Assembly: GCA_039184335.1 (NCBI GenBank)
Contig: JBCDBD010000006.1
Coordinates: 51,086 to 115,085, forward strand
Length of the DNA stretch: 64,000 bases
Reading direction: 5' to 3'
DNA from: JBCDBD01 sp039184335
Lineage (GTDB): Bacteria > Bacteroidota > Bacteroidia > Flavobacteriales > Flavobacteriaceae
The notes beneath the pieces were generated by a model, which saw nothing but the letters and a program-made list of their open reading frames with translations, did no database searches and was not told where the DNA came from. Shown piece by piece: positions 54,366 through 62,569 of the stretch (its first letter is position 1; each line of letters starts with the position of its first letter). Position numbers and translations under genes: made by a program.

Positions 54366-55235
54366 TTAGTTTTCGCTTAAGATTTTGAAATAGGCATCTT
54401 CCAATGATGGTGCTTTTACATCAAACCCTCCAGCAGGCATGTCATCTGCCATCACCGTAATCATCAATTTACCCGCAAAAAACCGCTGCGAAATGACTTT
54501 GAATTTTTCTTGATATATGGCCAGCTCCTCTTTTTGGATGGGCATCTCATAGAGTTTGCCACGCATGGCCTCTTCCACTTCATCCGGCTTACCCGTGAGC
54601 ACGACCTCGCCATTTCCAATAATCGCCATGTCTGAACAAAGGGTACTCACATCTTCGACAATGTGGGTGGAAAGAATGACCACGGCATTTTCGCCCAATT
54701 CCGACAATAAATTATAGAAACGATTGCGTTCCATGGGATCCAAACCTGCGGTAGGTTCATCAACAATGATCAATTCAGGACCGCCCAATAGGGCTTGGGC
54801 GATACCAAAACGTTGCTTCATCCCTCCAGAATACCCATCCAACTTTTTAGTTCGAACATCATAGAGATTAACTTTTTGCAATAGGGCCTCCACCGTATCT
54901 TTACGCTCCCCTTTATGCACGATACCCTTCATATCGGCAATGTGCGTCAACAACTCTTCAGCGGTTACATTGGGGTAAACCCCAAACTCTTGCGGAAGAT
55001 ACCCTAGGGTTCTTCGTAATGCCTCGGGGTCTTTTAACACGTCAATACCGTTAAAATCAATTTCTCCTAAATCAGGATCTTGTAAGGTGGCTATGGTACG
55101 CATTAATGTAGACTTACCTGCGCCATTTTGACCCAAAAGCCCAAACATACCTTTTCCTATTGTTAGGGAAACATTTTTTAACGCTTGTACGCCATTGGAG
55201 TACGTCTTGGATAGGTTGTTGATTTCAAGTTTCAT
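54366..55235 (-). CDS. ABC transporter ATP-binding protein
   Basis: A 289-residue ABC ATPase: Walker A 'GLLGQNGAGKSTLMRT', Q-loop 'GYLPQEFGVYPN', signature 'YSGGMKQRFGIA', Walker B 'LIIVDEPTAGLDPMERN', and the H-loop 'ILSTHIVED'. It powers the fused permease encoded next. The extra C-terminal domain (about 220-289) is typical of ABC-2-type exporters. The gene is 37 bp after the MATE gene. Confidence 0.95.
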   Translation of the reverse strand: MKLEINNLSKTYSNGVQALKNVSLTIGKGMFGLLGQNGAGKSTLMRTIATLQDPDLGEIDFNGIDVLKDPEALRRTLGYLPQEFGVYPNVTAEELLTHIADMKGIVHKGERKDTVEALLQKVNLYDVRTKKLDGYSGGMKQRFGIAQALLGGPELIIVDEPTAGLDPMERNRFYNLLSELGENAVVILSTHIVEDVSTLCSDMAIIGNGEVVLTGKPDEVEEAMRGKLYEMPIQKEELAIYQEKFKVISQRFFAGKLMITVMADDMPAGGFDVKAPSLEDAYFKILSEN

Positions 55236-55272
55236 AGTATCTCTTATTTATATCAAAGTTGGTTTCTTGTTT

Positions 55273-56679
55273 TTACGTGTTCTTATCAACTGCTTCGGCC
55301 GTGGTCAATTTTATATTCCCCAATCCATGAAAGCTTTTATAGACGATATGGCCCAACCATAGGGTAACTACAATATCGATCAAGGTGGAACCATAATAAA
55401 CACCACTAATGCCCATCCACTTGGGAAGCAATAACATCACCGGAACGTAGAATACCAATTGTCTGGCTATTCCAATGATACTGGCATATTTAGGTTGTTC
55501 AATAGCAGGTAAATGGGTAAGGGCCATAAAAACAAAAGGCAGAAAAGGGATAATGGCCATATATACCCTAAAATCTAACAATTCCGTTGCTGTCATTGTC
55601 TTATTGGGGAGCACCATTTGAATACCCAGTTCGGGGAATAGCATTAAAAACAGCCAGAAAGGTAAGACGAGCCAAAGGCCAGTTTTACAGAAAAGGAAAA
55701 AACTTTTTTTGACCCGGTCGTATTGACTTGCTCCAAAGTTGACCCCTTCCACGGGTTGAAGGGCGCGCATCAATCCAAATAATGGGGTCATTAAGAAGAG
55801 TAAAATGCGGTTGGCCGCGGCAAAAAAGGCCAAATCTTCATCCGTGCCATAATCAACTACGGCATTAAAGACCACTATGGCCTGAATCAAGCCCATGAGA
55901 CTAAGGATAAATCCAGGAAAACCCAATTTTAAGATGGACTTGAAAACTTCACTATCGTAAAAGAGGGCATTAATATTGGATTTGAAGGAAGCTTTACCTC
56001 TTGCGAAATAAAGGTAACCTACAATACAATAGACCAGCATGCCGATATTGGTAGCCCATGCAGCACCGTCAACATCCATATCGAAGTAGATAATAACTAA
56101 AGGGGTCAAAATAAGGTTGACAAGCAAGCCATACGCCATAAATAGAGCGGCGGTCATCATCTTGCCCTCAGCTCGAATGATCATATTGAGTTGAAGGCCA
56201 AAAACCCAAAAGGGAAAAGCCAAAAGGGTAATCTCAAAATAGCGCACCCCATAGTCCAAAATCTCCCCTGTACCACCCATCATCTGTATTAAAGGAGTCG
56301 CAAATAGGTAACAAGGAAGAGCAAAAACAAGGCTTCCTATTATGGTAAAAAGTGTAGCGTTGGGAATGACTTTTTTAAGGGTTTCGCTATCGTTTTTTCC
56401 CAACAAAACACTTAGATGATTTCCGGCACCCGTTCCTACCCATGAACCAACGCCCAAGGCCATTGAAGTCAATGGATAAGCCAAGGCCACACCGGCTAAG
56501 GCCGTTTCGTTAAGAAGTTGACCGATATAAATGGTATCCATAAAGGCGTTCAACCCATAGAGCACCATCGCCAAAATTGCCGGTAGGGACAGTTTCCACA
56601 TAACCTTGGCCAAATTGCCCGTAAGGATAAATTCTTTTTGATCTTTAGATTGGTTCATGGTCGTTTTGTCGTCGTTCAA
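55273..56679 (-). CDS. MATE family efflux transporter
   Basis: A 468-residue protein (461 from the second Met) with 12 membrane helices in the MATE fold: 'LSLPAILAMVLYGLNAFMDTIYIG' and 'LAGVALAYPLTSMALGVGSWVGTGAGNHLSVLLG' for the first lobe, 'GFPGFILSLMGLIQAIVVFNAV' for the second. It uses a proton or sodium gradient to export small molecules. Within this operon, export of a siderophore or its breakdown product is a reasonable inference. Confidence 0.93.
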   Translation of the reverse strand: MNDDKTTMNQSKDQKEFILTGNLAKVMWKLSLPAILAMVLYGLNAFMDTIYIGQLLNETALAGVALAYPLTSMALGVGSWVGTGAGNHLSVLLGKNDSETLKKVIPNATLFTIIGSLVFALPCYLFATPLIQMMGGTGEILDYGVRYFEITLLAFPFWVFGLQLNMIIRAEGKMMTAALFMAYGLLVNLILTPLVIIYFDMDVDGAAWATNIGMLVYCIVGYLYFARGKASFKSNINALFYDSEVFKSILKLGFPGFILSLMGLIQAIVVFNAVVDYGTDEDLAFFAAANRILLFLMTPLFGLMRALQPVEGVNFGASQYDRVKKSFFLFCKTGLWLVLPFWLFLMLFPELGIQMVLPNKTMTATELLDFRVYMAIIPFLPFVFMALTHLPAIEQPKYASIIGIARQLVFYVPVMLLLPKWMGISGVYYGSTLIDIVVTLWLGHIVYKSFHGLGNIKLTTAEAVDKNT

Positions 56680-56709
56680 TATTTCATATGCTTCCCTTTA
56701 GGGGTTTGA

Positions 56710-57411
56710 TCAGAATTTTCGTTTTTTAAAATTCAATTTTTTTGTTACCCAACCGCTGTAAATACTTGTTTGAAAAAAGCGGGTCGGGGATTCAAAACCG
56801 GCACGAACCAATAATTTTTCCAATTCTTCTTCTGTAGTTCGGTGCAAGGCGTTAGTTATTCGTTCCAAGCGTTCCTCAATTTCTTTTTCGCTTAAATTGT
56901 CCGGTAATAGCAATTCCAGAACTTTCAAATTACCCTTTAGCTGCTCCCTATTTCCAAAAATTCCCATGATAATAAATGGGGCCCCTGGATGTAAGCGTTT
57001 TCGAATCTCTTGTAACAATGCCAGTTTTTCATTGGGGTATTTGATGAAATGAAGCACCAGAAGTAGGGAAGCTGCACCAAAGCGAAGATGCTCTCCGAGA
57101 CCACTTACCACACCGATAGAGAACTTAATATCCTTGTAGGCAACTAATTTTTGTTGGGCAATATGAATCATTTCCGTGGAAGGATCAACTCCTAAAATGG
57201 ACCAATCTGCATCGAATTCCTTTAATGCAATCAGCTCGTTACCCGTGCCGCATCCAACAGCCAATAGGGATTTATCATTTGCATTTGTCAAAAGTTTAGG
57301 AAAAATGGACATGAAATAGTCATAATTTGGTATCCACTGTTGTACAAAACCATCGTAATTGGCAGCTCGATCTCCTCCAAACATTGCTAAATCTTTCTCT
57401 GCTGCTTCCAT
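56710..57411 (-). CDS. SAM-dependent methyltransferase, class I
   Basis: A 233-residue methyltransferase: motif I 'LLAVGCGTGNELIALKEFDADWSILGVDPSTEM', motif II/III 'AASLLLVLHFI' and 'PFIIMGIFGNREQLKG'. The substrate cannot be read from sequence. The ATG is adjacent to the stop of the upstream ICMT-like gene, so translation is coupled. It is part of the second-receptor operon. Confidence 0.9.
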   Translation of the reverse strand: MEAAEKDLAMFGGDRAANYDGFVQQWIPNYDYFMSIFPKLLTNANDKSLLAVGCGTGNELIALKEFDADWSILGVDPSTEMIHIAQQKLVAYKDIKFSIGVVSGLGEHLRFGAASLLLVLHFIKYPNEKLALLQEIRKRLHPGAPFIIMGIFGNREQLKGNLKVLELLLPDNLSEKEIEERLERITNALHRTTEEELEKLLVRAGFESPTRFFQTSIYSGWVTKKLNFKKRKF

Positions 57412-58002
57412 TTAAAATAGCTTGGGCATTAAACGTTTTGTTTTCTCCTTGTACGCCACATACTTTTGGCCAAACACCTTCTCCATCATTCGCTCTTCCT
57501 TTCCGACCCGCAAAAAATACAATAGTCCGAAACTGATAAAGCCGGATAGCCCCGCGATATAGTTTTGTAATAAAAGTGCTTGGCAAAACACCCAAATCCA
57601 GATTGCAGTATACATGGGATGCCGTATATACTTGTAAATACCTGTACTGACCAGATTATGCTGCTCTCGAATTTCCAAACTCGCAGACCAATTACGCCCC
57701 AGATCACGATGGGACAGATAGAACAAGATACTTGCTGGGGATAATAGTACCATCCCCACTATTCCTAAAACGTCAGGCAACTGGTAGTTGGCAAAACCCA
57801 AATATGGGGTGGCAACATAAAATGCCGGAAGTAACATCATCCCCAGTGCGGTAAACCCCAATAGCCCTTTTTCTTGAGTGCTTTTCTGATTGACCTTAAT
57901 TATATTGGTTTTGTTGCGTTGGGCGTAGGGGTAGCGGATAAGGAACATACTTATCCAAAAAACCATGAACGATATTTCGAAAACCAATCGCATCATATCC
58001 AT
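57412..58002 (-). CDS. isoprenylcysteine carboxyl methyltransferase-like membrane protein
   Basis: A 196-residue membrane protein of the ICMT/PEMT-like family, which methylates a carboxyl or amine using SAM at the membrane. It has several helices and the cofactor motif 'GIYKYIRHPMYTAIWIW' (RHPxY) with 'EERMMEKVFGQKYVAYKEKTKRLMP' at the end. The frame is open to 58035; ATG 58002 overlaps the end of the DoxX-like gene by 10 bp. Confidence 0.88.
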   Translation of the reverse strand: MDMMRLVFEISFMVFWISMFLIRYPYAQRNKTNIIKVNQKSTQEKGLLGFTALGMMLLPAFYVATPYLGFANYQLPDVLGIVGMVLLSPASILFYLSHRDLGRNWSASLEIREQHNLVSTGIYKYIRHPMYTAIWIWVFCQALLLQNYIAGLSGFISFGLLYFLRVGKEERMMEKVFGQKYVAYKEKTKRLMPKLF

Positions 58003-58409
58003 GAATTCTGTTTTTTGAACAAGGCGAGTTGCCAATCCCTATACCTTCTAAAAAGTAGAAACAGGTTTAGGGCAAATAGTACACTATCAAATAGGATAAA
58101 GGGTAGATACTTTGAAAAAAACACATGGGTCATCAATAGGCATAACATCAGAGGGACCAACATCATGCTCCCCAAAAGATAGGTGCGTTTGAAGACCAAT
58201 AGTGAACCGCACAATAGTTGAAAAAAGCCTACAAAATAGAGATAACCTGAACCTTGAAGTAAATCGTAGTAAGTAAAGAAAATAGCATCTGCTTCAGCGG
58301 CATCTGTTTGAAAAACAGAGGGGTCGTAAGGTAAAAATAGTTTTTCTATCCCTGCATAGATAAAGATAAGGGCCAACAAAAAGCGAATGATGTATACAAA
58401 GATATGCAT
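57993..58409 (-). CDS. DoxX/MauE-like membrane protein
   Basis: A 138-residue four-helix membrane protein beginning 'MHIFVYIIRFLLALIFIYAGIEKLF', the DoxX/MauE signature with the conserved Gly-x-x-Lys. The upstream part of the frame (to 58463) is basic and unlike the family; ATG 58409 is preferred. DoxX-like proteins act in redox or electron-transfer processes at the membrane. Confidence 0.85.
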   Translation of the reverse strand: MHIFVYIIRFLLALIFIYAGIEKLFLPYDPSVFQTDAAEADAIFFTYYDLLQGSGYLYFVGFFQLLCGSLLVFKRTYLLGSMMLVPLMLCLLMTHVFFSKYLPFILFDSVLFALNLFLLFRRYRDWQLALFKKQNSWI

Positions 58410-58425
58410 TGGTATTATAGAGGGG

Positions 58426-58788
58426 TTAACTTGTTTCTTTTTGACGCGCCTTTCGGGCATCAATAAAGCTCTTCACAAAAAACACCATGGCGACCGCCGT
58501 ACTGACCAACATTATGGTCACTCTGGCTACCGCAAGAAAATCGTTTCTGGCTATAGCCCCAGTAAGGGGTTTAACAAGCCCAATAAGTACCAATAAAGTG
58601 AGTACAACAGCGATATGTGCCATCACTTTGTTTTCGTTTTTCACACCTTTGTTGCAAAGCAACAAGAGTACTCCTATAACAGCAGGAATAAGAGCGGTGA
58701 ACGAGGGGGTATCGGATGAAAAATAGCCCCAAGATGAAAAAATAATCAAGAGAAGTGCATTAAAAAAACTTACAGTATGTGCTTTCAT
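58426..58788 (-). CDS. small membrane protein of the receptor 2 operon
   Basis: A 120-residue protein with four hydrophobic segments ('SFFNALLLIIFSSWGYF', 'SFTALIPAVIGVLLLLC', 'HIAVVLTLLVLIGLV', 'VTIMLVSTAVAMVFFVKSFI') and a basic C-terminal tail. It lies 6 bp after the receptor gene. No named family is recognised; similar proteins occur as unnamed conserved membrane proteins. Confidence 0.75.
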   Translation of the reverse strand: MKAHTVSFFNALLLIIFSSWGYFSSDTPSFTALIPAVIGVLLLLCNKGVKNENKVMAHIAVVLTLLVLIGLVKPLTGAIARNDFLAVARVTIMLVSTAVAMVFFVKSFIDARKARQKETS

Positions 58789-58794
58789 AAAAGA

Positions 58795-61164
58795 TTAGAA
58801 TTTTGCGGTTAGTGTAGCGCCATAGGTTTGGGGCAATCCAAATGCTGCAAGATTAAAGCCACCCACTCCGAAACCATAGCTAAAATAGGTTTCATCTGTA
58901 ATGTTCTTTCCCCAAATAAATAGGTCAAAATTTTTGGTTGTCACTCCCACTCTTCCATTGAGAATACCGTACGCTTCCTGCAGCAGTTCATTGCCTACAT
59001 CAAAAAAGATATCGGACTGATAACTGTAATCCAAACTGGATTCAAAGTTTATGTTTTTGTTAATGGGCTGTATGTAGTTGAGGTTGATGTTTCCATTGAA
59101 CTCTGGAGATAGGGGTAGATCGTTACCAGAAAAATCAGTGGCCAGACCGGTATTAAAATCCACAGGGGAGAATTCCAAAATCTCAGTATTCAGGTAGCCA
59201 AGGTTCAAACCTAAAGAGAGCCCTCGTGTAACAGCCCATTCACTCTCTACCTCTAAACCAAAACTTCTGGATTCTCCAATATTATCGGTGCCCAAATCAA
59301 AGTTGGCACTATTTAATAGAGTGAACACCTGCTGGTTATTGTAAGTGATAAAAAATCCCGTAAGATTGAGTCTTAGACGATTGTTTAAAAAGTTGTTTTT
59401 TATTCCCAGTTCATAGTTCCAAGTATTTTCTGAGTCGAATCCTGTTTGGGTTTCATCAAGAACGAATTGGTTAACCCCTCCGGGTCTGAAACCCCTTGCC
59501 ACATTGGCAAAAGCAAAAGTCTTTTCATTTGCTTGGTAACTTATGGCCACTTTGGGAGAGAAGGAGTCAAAATCCGTGCTGCCGCTAAAATCACTGGCGG
59601 GAAAGATGGCACTGTCATAAGTTCTGTTAATGGTTGTCTCGTTTTCCTCAAAATCATAGCGAATACCCCCTGACAAGGTAATTTTTTCAGTAATGTCGTA
59701 TGAGGCCTGTCCGTAAAGGGCGTATCCTTGCTGCACAATGTCGGCCCTATCAAATCGGGTGAACGGTACCAAACCAGCAAAATCTGGGTCGATTAATCCA
59801 AAATCTGCTCCTGTAATGAAATCATTCCCATCGTCATTGTTGTTTCTGTACAAAAAAGCTCCTGCAATCCAACTAAATTTTTTGTCAGTGGTGGACACCA
59901 ATCGTATTTCTTGGCTTATATTTTGGTATTCCAAATCCCTGCCAGCGGCTTGGATGGAAAGTGGGGAGTAATCAAATTCATCCAATGCTTCTAAATCGGT
60001 ATCTTGATAAGCGGTTACTGAATTCAGGGAAAAACTTCCAAAATCGTATTTCAAGTTAAGTGCCAAATTTTGGGTAAGCGTGGTTCTGAAAACATCTTCG
60101 TTGTAACTCACTTGAAAAGGCATATTGGCAAGTATATCCTGAAAAGTATTATCAGGGGTGGCCAGTGCAAATGCATAGGCGTTGGACTCCCTTCTTTGCA
60201 AACTGTATTGGAGGTTGAGAGAGAGTTTATCGTTGGCAAAATACCGTAATCTGAAGTTGGCTTCCACGGCTTCACGATCCTGCAGGTTCTCCCCTGTCGC
60301 CAGGTTTTCCACAAAGCCATCGCGTTCTTGGATGCTCATATTCGCTCTAAAAAAGAGCTTGTCCTTTACCACGGGCGTGTTGACGGCAAAGGAATATTCG
60401 TTCGCATTGAGATTGCCAAAGCCCACGGTGGCATAACCTGTTACGTCATTTTGTGGCTTTTTGGTTGTTATTTTAATGACCCCAGCCAAGGCATTTCGTC
60501 CGTAGAGCGTACCCTGTGGCCCCCGTAATACCTCAATCTGTTCCACATCAGCTAGGGATAGCGGAAAAGCGAACGTATTAAAATAAGGGACATCATCGAT
60601 ATAAAGACCAATAGCAGGGTTATTGTCAACAGTGGAGATTCCCCTGCTGGCAAAAAGCGTAAAACTGCCATTGGCACCATCATCATATGAACGAAAGTTA
60701 GGGGCAATACTATTAAGTTCATTAAACTGTTTTACCTGTAACTGTTCCACACGTTTTGCTCCAATCGCCGAAACAGATGCTGGTGTTTTCTGAATATCCT
60801 CTAACCTTCTATTGGCAGAAACTATGACTTCGTTGAGTTGATCGGATACTTGTGAAAGTACAACATCTATCTGGTCTGTTATCGTGGTATTTACAGGTTT
60901 GGTGATGGTTTGAAAGCCCAGATAACTGACCTGAAGAAAATAAGACTGTTCTTTCAGACCTTCAATACGAAATGTTCCGTCTTCATCAGAGGAGGATCCT
61001 TTTGTCGTTTGCAAAATGAAAACATTGGCACCTTCAATAGGGTTTCCTTCTGAATCCGTTACTGTTCCAGAAAGGGTATTTTTCTGGGCCAATGCCGTTA
61101 TCGAAAATGATGCCAGTATCAAATATGTTAATTTCTTAAGGGGGGGAGGAATTAGGCACATCAT
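58795..61164 (-). CDS. TonB-dependent receptor 2 (siderophore type)
   Basis: A 789-residue receptor. The signal peptide (to about residue 27, 'LTYLILASFSITALAQ') is followed by a carboxypeptidase-regulatory-like domain ('LSGTVTDSEGNPIEGANVFIL') and a plug with 'QKTPASVSAIGAKRVEQLQVKQFNEL', 'PAIGLYIDDVPY' and 'VEQIEVLRGPQGTLYGRNALAGVIKITT'. The barrel ends in an aromatic C-terminus. The plug style is that of pesticin/siderophore receptors. It is the first gene of a long operon with a MATE exporter and two methyltransferases. Met 61164 or 61161 is the start; an iron-box palindrome overlaps the upper start region. Confidence 0.93.
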   Translation of the reverse strand: MMCLIPPPLKKLTYLILASFSITALAQKNTLSGTVTDSEGNPIEGANVFILQTTKGSSSDEDGTFRIEGLKEQSYFLQVSYLGFQTITKPVNTTITDQIDVVLSQVSDQLNEVIVSANRRLEDIQKTPASVSAIGAKRVEQLQVKQFNELNSIAPNFRSYDDGANGSFTLFASRGISTVDNNPAIGLYIDDVPYFNTFAFPLSLADVEQIEVLRGPQGTLYGRNALAGVIKITTKKPQNDVTGYATVGFGNLNANEYSFAVNTPVVKDKLFFRANMSIQERDGFVENLATGENLQDREAVEANFRLRYFANDKLSLNLQYSLQRRESNAYAFALATPDNTFQDILANMPFQVSYNEDVFRTTLTQNLALNLKYDFGSFSLNSVTAYQDTDLEALDEFDYSPLSIQAAGRDLEYQNISQEIRLVSTTDKKFSWIAGAFLYRNNNDDGNDFITGADFGLIDPDFAGLVPFTRFDRADIVQQGYALYGQASYDITEKITLSGGIRYDFEENETTINRTYDSAIFPASDFSGSTDFDSFSPKVAISYQANEKTFAFANVARGFRPGGVNQFVLDETQTGFDSENTWNYELGIKNNFLNNRLRLNLTGFFITYNNQQVFTLLNSANFDLGTDNIGESRSFGLEVESEWAVTRGLSLGLNLGYLNTEILEFSPVDFNTGLATDFSGNDLPLSPEFNGNINLNYIQPINKNINFESSLDYSYQSDIFFDVGNELLQEAYGILNGRVGVTTKNFDLFIWGKNITDETYFSYGFGVGGFNLAAFGLPQTYGATLTAKF

Positions 61165-61208
61165 TATTTAGATTGGTTATAAATAACTAAATTTATCAGA
61201 CAAATGTA
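61164..61208 (-). promoter_or_regulatory. iron-box palindrome and -7 element, receptor 2
   Basis: TTATTTAGA-TTGGT-TATAAATAA (61164-61186) matches the palindrome at receptor 1 with one mismatch in the arms. On the minus strand TACATTTG (61208-61201) is an exact -7 element 14 nt upstream of the palindrome. The box reaches into the start codon, so a bound repressor would sit in the early transcribed region as at receptor 1. Confidence 0.65.
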
Positions 61209-61230
61209 GGTTCCGACCAAAGATCTGCGG

Positions 61231-61267
61231 CTACGCAAAACGGAATAATACCTACGCAAAACGGAAT
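61231..61267 (-). promoter_or_regulatory. tandem AraC boxes, receptor 2 / araC 2 promoter
   Basis: Two identical 16-bp sites, CTACGCAAAACGGAAT at 61231-61246 and 61252-61267 (ATTCCGTTTTGCGTAG on the receptor's strand), are 21 bp apart. The pair ends 22 nt before the receptor's -7 element, and begins 1 bp before the ATG of the divergent araC 2 gene. The exact repetition makes this the clearest of the three box pairs. Confidence 0.85.
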
Positions 61268-61268
61268 T

Positions 61269-62255
61269 ATGAAGAACAGGATTTGTGGAACCGATTTCAA
61301 TGAGATGCTTCTAGAGGCCAACTATCCGAAGTGGTTCAAAGATGAAACTGAGGCCTTACTGGAACGCACCTTTTCGGCCAATATCTTTTTGGGTGATGGA
61401 ACGTACAAAGAGGTTTTTTTTGAAGGGGTCCATATCGGCTATGGGAACCTGGAGCTTTACAAACACACCATCTTCAATTTTGAAAGCGAATTTGAGACCG
61501 TTGAAATGCATTTTGCCCTTAATGGAACAACGGTTACTACCTCAGATTATTTTGACGATACCATACGTTTCTCCCCCGGCAGCCATAATGTCTTTTACAC
61601 CAATGGTTTTAGAGGGGTCTCAGAATGGTCTTCCCGTTTCCCCTTGCGGATCTTTGAAATTAATATGACCCCTGAATTCTTCAAAAAATACCTCCCGGAG
61701 GACCACCGGCTTTTTGATCACTTCAAAAAAGCCATGCAAGATCGAAAATCAGCTGTACTGTCGCACCAGAATTACCCCGTTACTATGGAGATGTATACGA
61801 TAATCAATGACATTATCCAATGTCAACGTCAAGGTATCTTTAAACGAATGTTCTTGGAATCCAAGGTCATCTCCCTCTTGTTATTGCAACTCGAACAGAT
61901 AACAATGTTCAATACAACAAATAAAGTAAATGGCATCAAAAAGGGAGATGTAGAAAAAATGTATGCTGTCAAGGAGTTGCTGGATATGAATTTTAAAAAG
62001 ACAGATACACTCATCGATCTTGCCCGTAAAGTAGGAACCAATGAATATACGCTTAAAAAGGGCTTTAAAGAATTGTTTGGCACTTCTGTGTTTCAATATT
62101 GGAAAGGGGTACGTCTTGAAACCGCGAAACAGATGTTGACCGAAGAAGGACTAAGCGTAAAGGAGGTCTCCAGAAAAATCGGATATAAAAACCCGCAACA
62201 CTTTACTACTGCTTTTAAAAAGCAGTTTGGGGTTTTACCAAGCGTTGTAAAATAG
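61269..62255 (+). CDS. AraC family regulator (PchR-like), paralogue 2
   Basis: A 328-residue regulator. The sensor half has 'VEMHFALNGTTVTTSDYF', 'RFSPGSHNVFYTNGFRGVSEWSS' and 'FEINMTPEFFKKYLPED', again PchR-like. The C-terminal HTHs are 'VGTNEYTLKKGFKELF' and 'GYKNPQHFTTAFKKQFG', almost the same recognition helices as paralogue 1. It is divergent from the receptor 2 operon with the identical tandem boxes between them. Its ATG begins 1 bp after the second box, so binding would block its own translation start region and promoter: likely autorepression. Confidence 0.92.
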   Translation: MKNRICGTDFNEMLLEANYPKWFKDETEALLERTFSANIFLGDGTYKEVFFEGVHIGYGNLELYKHTIFNFESEFETVEMHFALNGTTVTTSDYFDDTIRFSPGSHNVFYTNGFRGVSEWSSRFPLRIFEINMTPEFFKKYLPEDHRLFDHFKKAMQDRKSAVLSHQNYPVTMEMYTIINDIIQCQRQGIFKRMFLESKVISLLLLQLEQITMFNTTNKVNGIKKGDVEKMYAVKELLDMNFKKTDTLIDLARKVGTNEYTLKKGFKELFGTSVFQYWKGVRLETAKQMLTEEGLSVKEVSRKIGYKNPQHFTTAFKKQFGVLPSVVK

Positions 62256-62375
62256 TCTTTGCCAAAAATCACCCAAACCTATTCATCGAACAAGGGTCAA
62301 TAGCCCAAGTTTGATGCACTTGATCGGCACCTGACCACTACTGGGAATCACTTCGATCTGGAAGCGTTAAAATTA

Positions 62376-62408
62376 ATTTCCCTAAAAAAGGGAAATACTA
62401 TATTTTTG
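62376..62408 (+). promoter_or_regulatory. hairpin and -7 element (TATTTTTG) before tRNA-Arg
   Basis: ATTTCCC (62376-62382) pairs with GGGAAAT (62390-62396). The -7 element TATTTTTG (62401-62408) lies 10 bp before the tRNA, the right place to start it. The hairpin may be an operator or a terminator of the upstream gene. Confidence 0.55.
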
Positions 62409-62418
62409 CTGTCCTTTT

Positions 62419-62493
62419 GGCCCCGTAGTTCAATGGATAGAATAGAAGTTTCCTAAACTTTAGATGCAAGTTCGATTCTTGCCGGGGCTACCA
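62419..62493 (+). tRNA. tRNA-Arg (anticodon CCT)
   Basis: A 75-nt cloverleaf. The acceptor stem is GGCCCCG with CGGGGCT (G1-U72 wobble), the D stem GTTC/GAAT, and the anticodon stem GAAGT/ACTTT with loop TTCCTAA, giving anticodon CCT at 62452-62454 (reads AGG). The variable loop is AGAT and the T stem GCAAG/CTTGC with loop TTCGATT. The 3' CCA is encoded. It decodes a rare Arg codon. Confidence 0.93.
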
Positions 62494-62569
62494 AGTAGGC
62501 TTACAAAAGTGTAAAGGCACTGAAAGTAGAGCTGTTGAATCGAAGTTTATCGGGATTCTGGCATATTCA

